Shown: piece by piece, positions 45,546 through 54,842 of the stretch | How the letters are laid out: each line of letters begins with the position of its first letter | Numbering within the stretch: the first letter of the stretch is position 1 | Source of the DNA: Lignipirellula cremea | GTDB lineage: Bacteria > Planctomycetota > Planctomycetia > Pirellulales > Pirellulaceae | Direction: 5' to 3' | Assembly (NCBI RefSeq): GCF_007751035.1 | Contig: NZ_CP036433.1 | Span: 6,119,001-6,183,000, forward strand | Length of the DNA stretch: 64,000 bases | Program-made: the position numbers and the translations under genes | Notes under the pieces: generated by a model | What the model was told of the DNA's origin: nothing | The model's database searches: none | What the model saw: the letters and a program-made list of their open reading frames with translations, nothing else

Positions 45546-45951
45546 AACGGGTTCCTCGTCGACTTTCAGGGGAGACTTCCAACGCAGTAAATCGCACACG
45601 GCGCCAGCACCGCATTCAATGCAGTGCGCGCAGGGCGAGCAGGCGTATTCTAAGCAGATCTGCCCGCCGATGCGTTATGCCTGGACGAGATTTTTCGCAT
45701 GTCCCCATGCGCCGTCCCCGTGGCGACGGCAAAGCGTAACGAACAGAGCCCTGGTAGCGATAAACAGGGTTCGTTCCGTCAGAGCAGGCAGAACGGTCGG
45801 GCCGAATGCTTTCGGATCCGCCGGCCCTCGCTTGCGGCGAAGATCCCTCTGGCGAAAAATGAAAAACGGGGTGTCGATTCTGGCACGTCGCCCGCGTCTA
45901 CAGGGTAGACCATCGACCGCTTCCGCTTCCGCTTCTAACAGGCGCACTTTC
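45546..45951. other. Divergent intergenic region between MFS and DoxX genes
   Basis: A 406-bp stretch that should carry promoters in both directions. The frame of the DoxX gene runs across it but with no family features upstream of 45952. No repeats seen. Confidence 0.5.
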
Positions 45952-46371
45952 ATGCAAACGTCCAAAACCAAGACCATTGTCGGCTGGGTCCTGTCCGTAC
46001 TGATAGGGTTATTCCTGATCGGGGCGAGCGGCCTGCCCAAATTCCTGGTCGACTGGCCGGGCAAAGAGGAAATGATGGCTCGCCTGGGCATCCCGCTCGA
46101 CCTGCTGCTGACGATCGGCCTGATCGAAATCGGCGTGGCGGTCCTCTATCTGATTCCGCCGACCGCCTTCCTGGGCGCCATTCTGACGACCGGCTACCTG
46201 GGCGGCGCCGTGTTCACCCATCTGCGAATCGGCGACGGGCTGTTTGAAACCCTGTTTCCCGTGATCCTTGGCGTGATCTTATGGACCGGGCTGGCGCTGC
46301 GCAAGCCAGTACTGTTCTCACTGCTGCCTGGCGCCAGTCCTGATCGCCGCCGGCAGCCGGAAGAAACCTGA
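45952..46371 (+). CDS. DoxX-like membrane protein
   Basis: A 139-residue protein with four membrane helices. It shows VGWVLSVLIGLFLIGASGLP, the KFLVDWPGKEEMMARLGIPL stretch, LLLTIGLIEIGVAVLYLIP and TGYLGGAVFTHLRIGD. This is the DoxX-like pattern; such proteins are linked to quinone-related redox or detoxification, without a proven reaction. The ATG at 45952 is the family start. The YCII gene follows 27 bp later, so the two form an operon; DoxX and YCII genes often occur together. Confidence 0.88.
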   Translation: MQTSKTKTIVGWVLSVLIGLFLIGASGLPKFLVDWPGKEEMMARLGIPLDLLLTIGLIEIGVAVLYLIPPTAFLGAILTTGYLGGAVFTHLRIGDGLFETLFPVILGVILWTGLALRKPVLFSLLPGASPDRRRQPEET

Positions 46372-46398
46372 TCCCTGCCCCGACGAACTTCGAGAATC

Positions 46399-46743
46399 AT
46401 GATGAAATATGTTCTGCTGATCTACGCCGCCCCCGACGCCTGGCCGCCCGACGAACATGCGCTGGCCCTGGCCGAATCGATCCAGCTCTGCTGGGAACTC
46501 GACGCCCAGGGACAATACCTGGCGGCCGCCCCGTTGCATCCGCCAGAGACGGCCAAATGCGTCAAGGTGCGCAACGGCCAGACAATCGTGAGCGACGGGC
46601 CGTTCGCGGAAACGAAAGAGCAGCTGGGCGGTTACTTTCTGATCGAAGCGGCTAACCTGGACGAAGCGATCGCCATCGCCGCCAGAGTGCCCGGAGCCCG
46701 CCGCGGCACGGCCGAGATTCGCCCGTGTGGGCCTCTCGTTTAA
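46399..46743 (+). CDS. YCII-family (DGPF) protein
   Basis: A 114-residue protein with MMKYVLLIYAAPDAW at the start and the family signature SDGPFAETKEQLGGYFLIEA (residues 64-83), followed by ANLDEAIAIAARVPGARRG. YCII proteins are small ferredoxin-like folds, often found beside ECF sigma factors; no sigma factor gene is nearby here. Function unknown. It sits 27 bp after the DoxX gene. Confidence 0.92.
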   Translation: MMKYVLLIYAAPDAWPPDEHALALAESIQLCWELDAQGQYLAAAPLHPPETAKCVKVRNGQTIVSDGPFAETKEQLGGYFLIEAANLDEAIAIAARVPGARRGTAEIRPCGPLV

Positions 46744-46864
46744 GGGCAGGAAATTTCCAGAACACCGTAGCGGAACTCGCCAGAGTTTGGCCGCTGCTCC
46801 TGGTACGCTCCCACCAGAATCGGGCGACTTCGGCGACATGCGTCGCCTTGCGTTAGCGCCGGGA

Positions 46865-48562
46865 TCAGGCCGGGGCCAGTTCCGGTTCTTCGACGTGCTG
46901 GTGCTGGCTCCACCACTGGTCCGCATCACGACGGGTCCATTGCCGGGCCGCTTCGCACTGCTCAAGCGCCGTGATCAGCTCTTCGGTCGACTGATAGCGA
47001 TCCTCGGGCGATTTCTGCAGGCAACGCATCACCACCGCTTCCAGATCCTGCGGCGTATCGGGCGCCATGTCGGTCAGCATGGGCGGCGATTCGGTCGCAT
47101 GGGCGATCATCACCTTGATCAGCTTTTCGTACTTGAAAGGCGGCTCCCCGGCCAGCAGATAAAAAGCCACGGCTCCCAGCGAGTAGATATCGCTGCGGGC
47201 GTCAGGCTCTTCCCCCTGGGCCTGCTCCGGCGACATGAAATGGGGCGAGCCGGTGATCACGCCGTCCTGAGTCAGGTCGAGCGTTTCATCGCCGGTTTGA
47301 ATGGGCTTGGCCAGACCAAAGTCCAGCAGCTTCGCCACATCGTTCACGCCGCCGCGTTTGGCGGCGAAAATATTGGCCGGTTTGATATCGCGATGCACCA
47401 GGCCGATCGAATGAGCCTCGCCCAGGGCTTCCGAGGTCTGCCGTAAAAAGTGGATCACACGGGCAGGCGGCAACGGGCCGAACTGCTCGACCAGTTCGCC
47501 CAGGTTCATGCCGGGCAGGTATTCCATCACATAAAAGAACACGCCGTCGTCGCTGCGGCCGTAGTCGTAAATATCGACGCTGTTCCAATGCGACAGTTGG
47601 GCCGTTGCGCGGACCTCGCGCTCAAAACGATGGAGCATTTTGGGGTCGCCCGCCTTGGCGGGATTGATAATTTTGACCGCGCAAGGGCGTTTCATCATTT
47701 GATGTTCGGCCAGGTAGACCTCGCCCATCCCGCCGGAACCCAGCTTGCGACGCAGACGATAATGCCCAATCGAGCGGGCCTCCAGTGCTTCGGTGCGCAG
47801 ATTGCCAATCGTATAAACGCCAGCTGTCGCCACCGAGGCGCTCAACGACATAATCAGCAGCAGCACCACAAACCCGCCGCCGACCGGCGCATTGGCGACC
47901 GCCACGATCGGATCGAACTGGCGCAGACCGGCGTATAAAAGCACCGGAGAAGCGGCCATCAACGTTAGAAAAACGCCGGCCCGCTTTGGACAATTGGGAA
48001 TGAACAGCGCGTACACAAACATCAACAGCAGCCACGGCGGCGCCAGGTTTGGCAAAATCCCCAGATCCGCAGCCGCCACATCGACCATGACATGCTGCAT
48101 CAGCAGAAAGTAGATCGCCGGCAGGCCGAAAATCGCATACTCAAAAAAGTGCAGCTGGCCTTCGCGAATCAGGCACTTGCGGCGCAGCATCAGGGCCATG
48201 ATCCCCAAAGCCAAAGCCACCACCCCATGCAACGTCAGCAGGATCGGATGATTCTGCATGCCGAACAGGCCAAACACTCCCCGATACGCCAGGAATACGC
48301 CAAACCCAACCGACAAAGAAATGGCGGCGGCCCGCAACCGCACCCGCAGCATGTCGCGGTTGCCGGTAGCGATCGGACAGGAACTTCCATGCAAAAAATG
48401 CATGCGAGGACGTTCCGGTGGCTCCGTCAGAGTGATCGATTCATCGGAGGGTAGCTGCAAATCAATCGTTTGATCGTTTTGCGAACCCGATCGGGAGGTG
48501 TCGCCGTCCATAGATACCAAGGGTCCGGGGTCGAACGGATAGTGGGCGCTTCCCTCCATCAT
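46865..48562 (-). CDS. Ser/Thr protein kinase with N-terminal membrane domain
   Basis: A 565-residue protein. The first 70 residues are soluble. Residues 75-255 contain about six hydrophobic segments, a multi-pass membrane domain. The kinase domain is C-terminal, about 265-545: Gly loop KLGSGGMGEVYLAE, K297, [10 protein letters not shown] (D392) and DFG (D414), then the late SPHFMSPEQAQGE. This order (multi-pass membrane part first, kinase last) is the reverse of the common PknB type. The other kinase in this window has its membrane anchor at the C-terminus. The sensed signal is unknown. Confidence 0.9.
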   Translation of the reverse strand: MMEGSAHYPFDPGPLVSMDGDTSRSGSQNDQTIDLQLPSDESITLTEPPERPRMHFLHGSSCPIATGNRDMLRVRLRAAAISLSVGFGVFLAYRGVFGLFGMQNHPILLTLHGVVALALGIMALMLRRKCLIREGQLHFFEYAIFGLPAIYFLLMQHVMVDVAAADLGILPNLAPPWLLLMFVYALFIPNCPKRAGVFLTLMAASPVLLYAGLRQFDPIVAVANAPVGGGFVVLLLIMSLSASVATAGVYTIGNLRTEALEARSIGHYRLRRKLGSGGMGEVYLAEHQMMKRPCAVKIINPAKAGDPKMLHRFEREVRATAQLSHWNSVDIYDYGRSDDGVFFYVMEYLPGMNLGELVEQFGPLPPARVIHFLRQTSEALGEAHSIGLVHRDIKPANIFAAKRGGVNDVAKLLDFGLAKPIQTGDETLDLTQDGVITGSPHFMSPEQAQGEEPDARSDIYSLGAVAFYLLAGEPPFKYEKLIKVMIAHATESPPMLTDMAPDTPQDLEAVVMRCLQKSPEDRYQSTEELITALEQCEAARQWTRRDADQWWSQHQHVEEPELAPA

Positions 48563-48909
48563 ATATCTTTCCCGCCCCCTGGGCGAATTGGGATCCGAAT
48601 TTCCCCCTCCACACCACCCGCAGGACTAGTCCTGGCGGCCGGTTTGCCACCTGCCCACAGTCGCGGCCATGCGAGCTGTGGCGAAGATCTTCAGGAGTAC
48701 GACGATTCCGTCGCGCAAATCTTACGAGGAAAGTTCAGACTTCTCCCTGTTACGCAGGTTCGCTCCGAAATGTTCAGATCAGGTGAAAATTACGCCGGCT
48801 GCCACGGCGTCTCTGCCCCAGGGGAGCCGCAATCGTGATAGTTTTCCCCTCGAAAATGAGCTAAACTCCACCGGTCTCCCGTTTTCGGTCGACCTGCGCC
48901 CAGGTCGGC
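48563..48909. other. Divergent intergenic region between kinase and YfhO-like genes
   Basis: A 347-bp stretch with no supported gene, transcribed away on both sides. No clear promoter boxes or repeats are seen. Confidence 0.5.
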
Positions 48910-51777
48910 TTGTTCCCCAGCGAACTGCTTCCGTTGAAACCCGCTGCCGATTCTCCTGTGCTGGCGCCTTTGACGAAGACAGGCCTGCGGCAGGAGCGAT
49001 TTCTGGTGCTGCTGCTCCTGCTGGCGCCCGGGCTCTGGTTCTATGGACGGGCCCTGTCAGACTCGGCCTTTTTCTATCGTGATGCGGGACACTACTATTA
49101 CCCCTTGTTCACCTGGACGTCCGATTACTGGCAAAGAGGGGAATTTCCACTCTGGAACCCCCATGAAAACCTCGGGGTTCCCCTGGCGGCCGACCCGACG
49201 GCCAGTCTGTTCTATCCCGTCAAGCTGATCTTCCTGCTGCCTGGCGTCACTCCCCTGGGACGTTACGCTTTGTACATTGCGTTGCACGGCTGGGGGGCGG
49301 CTGCCGCACTCTACTGGACGGCCCGGCAGGGGGGCGCTAGCCGCTACGCGGCGGCCCTGGCTGCGGTGGGGTACGCCTTTGGCGGCGTGGTGCTGATGCA
49401 GTACGCCAATATCGTTTATCTGGCAGGCGCCGCCTGGTTGCCGCTGGCCCTGTACGCGGGCGAGCGAATGTTGAGCCTGGCCTCCTGGCGCTGGTCGATC
49501 GTCTGCGGCGCCCTGTGGGCGATGATCGTGCTGGCCGGCGATCCGCAAACAGCTTATCACGCGGCCCTGCTGACGGCTCTGTTCGGCCTGCTGCAGCTCG
49601 TTCATTCCCCCTGGCGTCAGCCGTCCGAAGCGGAAGCCTCGACGTCCTTGCTGGCCAGACTTCTGTCCGCCCGACTGGCTTCCAGCTGCGCCCTGCTGGC
49701 GACGGCCGTCCTGGCAGGAGGTTCGCTGGCGGCGGTGCAAATCCTGCCGGCCTGGGCATGGTCCCGCACCAGTGATCGCGTGCGCAGCGACTCGCCGCGG
49801 ACGATCTACGAAGCGGTTGCCCGTGACACGACCGAGTCACTGCCGACCACAGCGGAACACCTGGCCGAAACGGAACCTCCGAGTGTTGCGGATACGGCCT
49901 GGCGTCGGTCCTGGCGCGGGTTGTTCGGACCACCGCCGCCGGGCGCGCATCATCATCATGTCTACCTGTTCAGCGTGGGGCCATGGCGTCTGGCGGAAGC
50001 GGTCTGGCCGAATTTTTCCGGGCGAGAGTTCCCCACCCATCGCCGCTGGACCCGTTTGTTCAACGACGAAGACGGCGCCTGGACGCCTTCGCTGTATCTG
50101 GGGCTGGGACCGCTGCTGCTGGGGCTGGCCGTCTGGACGCTTCGCGGCGGCGACCTGCGGCTGCGTTGGCTCAGCTGGATGCTGCTGCTCAGCCTGCTGG
50201 CAGCCTTCGGCTGGTACGGACTCGGCTGGTTGATACAGGGGGTAAGAACGCTGACAGGCGCTGGCGGCCCCTTGCCGCTGGGGCCGCAGGTCGGCGGTCT
50301 GTACTGGCTGCTGAGCACTTTTCTGCCGGGTTATATTACCTTCCGCTTTCCCGCCAAATGGTTGACGCCGGCTGCCCTGGCGCTCTGCCTGTTGGCCGCC
50401 GCCGGCTGGGATCGGTTATTCGGCGACGAACCTCAGGGAGTGCAGGCCGCAAGCCGCTGGGGCTGGCTGGCGGGCGGGCTGGTGGGCGGAACAACCCTCC
50501 TGGCAATCGCGACCCTGGCCAGGCAAGGGGCGCTGACGAGCTGGTTCGCCACGGCGCCGGCGGACCCACTGTTTGGACCGATCCAGGCCGAGGACGCCGT
50601 GCGCGACCTGCTGCTGACCTTCGGCCAGACGATCGTCGTCGGGCTGCTGTGGGCCGTCTTCCTGCTGCGGCGAGACATGCGTCGCTGGCTGCCGGGGCTG
50701 GTCGCCCTGACCGCGATCGAGCTTTGCCTGGCGCACAGCTGGATGACGCCCGTCGCTCCGCGAGCGAGGTTCGCCGCCCGACCTGCGATCCTGTCCGGCG
50801 TTGCCGCAAACACGCCAGACGCCGCCATTCCCAACGAGCCAGCCGCGGCGCCGGTTCGATTCTTTCGCCAGGACCCGGCCAGCTTCCTGCCGGTTGCCTG
50901 GGCGAGCCAGTCTTCGGCCGACCGCTCACTGCAGAACCTGGCGTGGAGCCGCGACACCCTGTTCCCCAAATATCCGATGCTGCACCATGCCGGGCTGGTC
51001 GAGGCGTACGGTTCAGCCAGCGACTATGATTTCGCCGCGCTGATGTATGTCGCCCGACTGCAGGGGCCCACGTCGGCTCGGGGAGCCGCGCTGCCGCATC
51101 CGGCCGTGCTGGATCTGCTGGGCGCCCGCTACCGGATCCTGCTGGACGACTATGCATATCCGGGCGATGAGCGCGTCTCGCTTCCCCCGGCCGATGAGGA
51201 ATCGCTGCTGGGCGCGCAGTTATGGCAAAGTCCCCAGGAACAGCCGCTGCTCTGGATCACGCACCGTGTGGAAGTGTTGCCGCCGTTATCGCAGAACTCC
51301 CGTCAGGTCGAAGCGCGCACGCAGCAGGTGCTGGACAGCCTGGCTAATCCCGCGGAGACGACAGCCAAAGATCGCCTCGCCGTGCTGGAAGCGGCGATTG
51401 AGCCGTCACCGTTGCCGTCGACTGCCGCACCCGGGGCGAACGGTCCGCAAGAAGGCTGCCGGCTGGAGCGATACGAGCCGAACGAAGTCCAGGCGACCGT
51501 GCGTCTGCAGCGGCCTGGGCTGCTGGTGCTGGCCGATCATTTCGATGAGGACTGGCGGGCCGAGGTGACGACCGGGCAAGGAGCGCCCGTTTCCCATCCG
51601 ATTCTGCGCACGAACCGCGTGCTGCGGGGGCTGCTGCTGCCAGCCGGGGAACACCGGGTACGATTCTTTTATTGTCCAAGCGGCCTGCGGACCGGCGCGG
51701 TGATCAGCCTGCTGGGCTGGTCACTGCTGTTACTGGCCGGCATCGCCTGGTGCGGGCGTCGCTGGAGCAAAAAGTAA
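48910..51777 (+). CDS. YfhO-like large membrane protein
   Basis: A 955-residue protein with many membrane helices. After a first helix (about 32-48) comes the loop FFYRDAGHYYYPLFTWTSDY and FPLWNPHENLGVPLAADPTA, typical of the YfhO family of GT-C-like membrane proteins. Helices continue to about residue 610; a large soluble part (about 620-910) precedes one last helix near the C-terminus (GAVISLLGWSLLLLAGIAW). YfhO proteins are thought to transfer sugars to surface polymers. The TTG start at 48910 is uncertain; a GTG at 48958 would remove 16 residues. A short gene for a SUI1 factor follows. Confidence 0.85.
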   Translation: MFPSELLPLKPAADSPVLAPLTKTGLRQERFLVLLLLLAPGLWFYGRALSDSAFFYRDAGHYYYPLFTWTSDYWQRGEFPLWNPHENLGVPLAADPTASLFYPVKLIFLLPGVTPLGRYALYIALHGWGAAAALYWTARQGGASRYAAALAAVGYAFGGVVLMQYANIVYLAGAAWLPLALYAGERMLSLASWRWSIVCGALWAMIVLAGDPQTAYHAALLTALFGLLQLVHSPWRQPSEAEASTSLLARLLSARLASSCALLATAVLAGGSLAAVQILPAWAWSRTSDRVRSDSPRTIYEAVARDTTESLPTTAEHLAETEPPSVADTAWRRSWRGLFGPPPPGAHHHHVYLFSVGPWRLAEAVWPNFSGREFPTHRRWTRLFNDEDGAWTPSLYLGLGPLLLGLAVWTLRGGDLRLRWLSWMLLLSLLAAFGWYGLGWLIQGVRTLTGAGGPLPLGPQVGGLYWLLSTFLPGYITFRFPAKWLTPAALALCLLAAAGWDRLFGDEPQGVQAASRWGWLAGGLVGGTTLLAIATLARQGALTSWFATAPADPLFGPIQAEDAVRDLLLTFGQTIVVGLLWAVFLLRRDMRRWLPGLVALTAIELCLAHSWMTPVAPRARFAARPAILSGVAANTPDAAIPNEPAAAPVRFFRQDPASFLPVAWASQSSADRSLQNLAWSRDTLFPKYPMLHHAGLVEAYGSASDYDFAALMYVARLQGPTSARGAALPHPAVLDLLGARYRILLDDYAYPGDERVSLPPADEESLLGAQLWQSPQEQPLLWITHRVEVLPPLSQNSRQVEARTQQVLDSLANPAETTAKDRLAVLEAAIEPSPLPSTAAPGANGPQEGCRLERYEPNEVQATVRLQRPGLLVLADHFDEDWRAEVTTGQGAPVSHPILRTNRVLRGLLLPAGEHRVRFFYCPSGLRTGAVISLLGWSLLLLAGIAWCGRRWSKK

Positions 51778-51894
51778 TTGTTTCTGGGATCCGGCCGGGG
51801 CCCACGGCAGTAAAGCCTGGCTGGCTGGAGAACGACGGGTGCAGTAAAATAGAGCTGCGAAGGGAATGCTTCATTTCTCCAGGATTGCCGGGTC

Positions 51895-52242
51895 ATGCGA
51901 CTGTTTGCGGGAACGCCGTTTGATCGTCCCCCCGTGTGCGAGCGCTGCGGCGAACGGGAAGAAGTCTGCGTTTGCCCCCCATTGCCGCCGCCTCCGCCGG
52001 TGCGTGTGGCTCCGGAAAAGCAGACGGCCCGTCTGGCGGTGGAGAAGCGGAAAAAAGGGAAGGTCGTCACCCTGGTCCGCGGACTAAGCGCGGCCGACAA
52101 CGATCTGCCCGCGTTGCTGGCCCGGCTGAAGAACGCCGTGGGGGCCGGCGGCGCCGTCAAAGAGGATTCCATCGAGATCCAGGGCGCCCAGCTGGAACGG
52201 GTGCAGGCCGTACTCCAAGAGATCGGTTATCGGGTCCGCTAG
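51895..52242 (+). CDS. SUI1/eIF1-like translation factor with N-terminal Cys cluster
   Basis: A 115-residue protein. Its C-terminal part is the SUI1 domain: KGKVVTLVRGLSAADND (54-70), LLARLKNAVGAGGAVKEDSI and EIQGAQLERVQAVLQEIGY. This fold is found in eIF1 and in bacterial YciH, which may affect start-codon choice. The N-terminus has four cysteines, C15, C18, C25 and C27 (CERCGEREEVCVC), that could bind zinc, then a Pro-rich linker. The ATG at 51895 is clear. It lies after the YfhO-like gene with 117 bp between. Confidence 0.9.
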   Translation: MRLFAGTPFDRPPVCERCGEREEVCVCPPLPPPPPVRVAPEKQTARLAVEKRKKGKVVTLVRGLSAADNDLPALLARLKNAVGAGGAVKEDSIEIQGAQLERVQAVLQEIGYRVR

Positions 52243-52527
52243 ATTTCGACCGTTCCGGCTCGTTCGTCTGCCGTTATCCGGGTGCGAGCATCCCCAATAT
52301 GCGGCCGAACTCTCGCGAGCTGGGCTACCGTATTCGGGCACATGGGCGGAACCTGAACTCTTTGTTGATCGTTGATCGCTGCACTGCCAAACCGAACTTG
52401 CCCCTGTCGCGGCTGTTTGCTACTTTCCCGCCACGTCGGGGAGTGTACGCGTGCGACGCGGCTGTCTGGCGATCTTTTTCCATTATCGATCTTGTTGCAT
52501 ATCGATTCTTTTTTTCGATCTATTGTC

Positions 52528-53433
52528 ATGAAGCATTCTCGCAAAATCCTGCTCGGCGCTATCGCCCTGCTGTGGCTGGCTGCAGGCGTCCAGGCACAGG
52601 AGATGCCGATGGGCAACGACGAAATCTATCTTCTGCCGCCGCTGGAGATGCTGGAGCCTCCGCCGCCGGAACCGGATGCAGAACCAGAACCAAAGCCGTC
52701 CTCCGCTGAACCGGCGGCCGAAACAATCGCTGTGGAAGAAATCGGTCCGGCGCCCCCCACTTACTGGTTCTATCAAATCTGGGATCCCTGGGAGGGCTCG
52801 TTCCAACTGGGCCTCGACGGCACCGAAGGTAACACCCAGACTTTTAACCTGCAGACGGGTTTCAAAGCCAAATACGACGACGCGACACAGACCGATACCT
52901 TTGAAATCACCCACGTCGACAAATCACGCGACGGCGTACAGACGGCGCTCAACACGCTGATCGACGGGCGAATGGAATGGAAGATGCCCAAATCGCCGTT
53001 TACGGTGTACGGCCACACGTTTATCGAAATTGACGCCTTCAAGGACTTCGACGAACGGGTCTCTGCCGACGCGGGTCTTGGTTATCGCTTTCTGGAACTG
53101 CCTGACCACAAGCTGACGGCCCGTTTGGGTTTGTCGGCCTCGCGAGAGATCGGGGGTCCCAATAACGCGGTCACGCCTGAAATGATCGCCGGAGCCGAAT
53201 GGAGCTACAAGCCGAACAAGCGCCAGAAATTTTCAGCCAAAGTTGACTACTTCCCGGCGATCGAGAACTTTTCTGACTTTCGCATGAACACGCGGGCCGA
53301 ATGGGAAACCGTCCTGTCGCAAGAGTGGGGGCTGAGTATGAAACTGAGCATGATCGACCGCTACGACAGCACCCCTGGCACCTCCAAGCCGAACGACATC
53401 AACTATGCGGCTCTGATGATGCTGGGCTTTTAA
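52528..53433 (+). CDS. DUF481-type outer-membrane-like protein
   Basis: A 301-residue exported protein with a signal peptide ending near GVQAQEM. A Pro/Glu-rich stretch (residues 45-75) is followed by beta-strand-rich sequence with alternating pattern: GSFQLGLDGTEGNTQTFNLQ, FEITHVDKSRDGVQTALN, GYRFLELPDHKLTARLGLSA and KLSMIDRYDSTPG, ending in MMLGF with a C-terminal aromatic. This fits the DUF481 family of salt-induced outer-membrane proteins. The start at 52528 gives the signal peptide; the frame is open further upstream from 52372. An AT-rich stretch precedes the start. Confidence 0.85.
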   Translation: MKHSRKILLGAIALLWLAAGVQAQEMPMGNDEIYLLPPLEMLEPPPPEPDAEPEPKPSSAEPAAETIAVEEIGPAPPTYWFYQIWDPWEGSFQLGLDGTEGNTQTFNLQTGFKAKYDDATQTDTFEITHVDKSRDGVQTALNTLIDGRMEWKMPKSPFTVYGHTFIEIDAFKDFDERVSADAGLGYRFLELPDHKLTARLGLSASREIGGPNNAVTPEMIAGAEWSYKPNKRQKFSAKVDYFPAIENFSDFRMNTRAEWETVLSQEWGLSMKLSMIDRYDSTPGTSKPNDINYAALMMLGF

Positions 53434-53471
53434 GCAAAGCATCTGAAGCAAGGCATCTGAAGCAAGGCATC
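53432..53471 (+). repeat. 14-bp tandem repeat after the DUF481 gene
   Basis: Three units of AAGCAAGGCATCTG (the first with one change, the last ending differently). It overlaps the TAA stop codon of the DUF481 gene (53431-53433) and runs into the gap before the FNT gene. No pairing potential is obvious. Confidence 0.75.
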
Positions 53472-53606
53472 GCGGCGTGATTCTTTTCTAGCGCATGCGA
53501 CGGCGAGCGACCGGTCCGGTCGCCGCCTGACCATGGTGGTCGTCCTTCTGCCAGCGCCTGTTAAAAGGCGACAACCTGCTCCGGCGCCGCTAGGTCGCCT
53601 TGGCAG

Positions 53607-54476
53607 TTAGTCCTCTTCTTCTTTGGGGACGCGGGCTTCCAGATTGTGCTGCGTCGGGCGCTTGCCATACGTCGTGTGGCCGAATTTGATCACGCCGACA
53701 AAAAAGGCGCCGCCCAGGATATTCCCGATCGTCGACCAGAGCAGCACCAGCCCCAGTTCGCCCAGGGCCACGTTCTGGCCGGCAAAGTACGCCCCAAAAA
53801 GCTGCACGCTGCCCGCCACCACATGATGCAGGTGGCCAATGCCGATCGCGGTGGTGATCAGCCACACAATCACGATCTGGCTGATCGTATCCCGGCTGGC
53901 GGCGACCAGCCAGGAAAGCAGCCCCATCAGCCAGCCGGCCAGCACCGCACTCAAAATGGTAACCCACCAGGGATGGCCCAGCAGCGGCTCAGCGATCTGT
54001 CCCAGGGCGACCGGGTCGATAATGCCAAGCGCCGGGCCGACCAGCACCAGGATCGCGGCGAAAATCGCTCCGCCCGCCAGGTTGGCGGCCAGCACAATCG
54101 CCCACAATCGGACCAGAGCACGAGGGCGGGAATGACCGCCCAGCACCGGTAGAACCGCCAGCGTGGTCTGCTCAGTAAACAGCTCCGACCGTCCCAATAC
54201 AACAAACAGAAAACCCACGGCATACAGGTTGGCTCCGATCAGCGCCAGGATGGGTTCCGAGAATTCCCCCGTCAATTTGGTCCGCACCACGGCCATGAGG
54301 AACGGACCGAAGCCAATATCCAGACCGGCCGAAATCCCTGAAATGGCCAGTCCAATCGCGGATCCCTCCAGCGCGCCGAGCCCCTCGCGGATTTCGTTTC
54401 GCAGGATCTCTGTCGATGGCTTTTTCGGTTCCTCTTCCTCTTTCCCGGTTTTTTCGGGGCGTGTCAAATCACTCAA
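53607..54476 (-). CDS. Formate/nitrite transporter (FNT) family protein
   Basis: An inner-membrane protein with six to seven membrane helices. Marks include GFGPFLMAVVRTKLTGEFSE, LIGANLYAVGFLFVVLGRSE, TEQTTLAVLPVL, LAANLAGGAIFAAILVLV, HVVAGSVQLFGAYFAG and LLWSTIGNILGGAFFVGVI. This is the FocA/NirC/YfdC fold; the substrate is not clear. I propose the TTG start at 54476 because AAGG precedes it and the protein begins SDLTRPEKTGKEEEEP, a cytosolic lead-in. A start at 54647 would add 57 residues. The protein is then 289 residues, normal for the family. Confidence 0.85.
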   Translation of the reverse strand: MSDLTRPEKTGKEEEEPKKPSTEILRNEIREGLGALEGSAIGLAISGISAGLDIGFGPFLMAVVRTKLTGEFSEPILALIGANLYAVGFLFVVLGRSELFTEQTTLAVLPVLGGHSRPRALVRLWAIVLAANLAGGAIFAAILVLVGPALGIIDPVALGQIAEPLLGHPWWVTILSAVLAGWLMGLLSWLVAASRDTISQIVIVWLITTAIGIGHLHHVVAGSVQLFGAYFAGQNVALGELGLVLLWSTIGNILGGAFFVGVIKFGHTTYGKRPTQHNLEARVPKEEED

Positions 54477-54842
54477 GACAAAGCCTTTACGCAGAAAGTT
54501 CAGATCAAAGAAGCAGGACGCGTCGCACGTCGCAACCAGGATGACGCGCGGGGTCTCCTCGCGGTCCCACGGTCGCCCCTCAACGCAGGGCAATTCCCGT
54601 ACCAGAAACTGCAACCGCGGGACGATCCGCGCTGTCGGGTCGTCCACCCTCCCGTCTGCCGGGTGCTGGCGTGGCTAGCGGCGGCGCCACATTGATCTTT
54701 CTCGATTTCCGGCTTCCGGTTAAAGTTTTCCCTGGAACCGGTCGACTTCTGGCGATCGGTCGAAACTGCTACCCCCTGCCTGGCGCCTTGAGTTGCGGGA
54801 CGCCAGGGCCCGAGTTGCTAAGCCAAGGAAGGTGCGGCGCCG

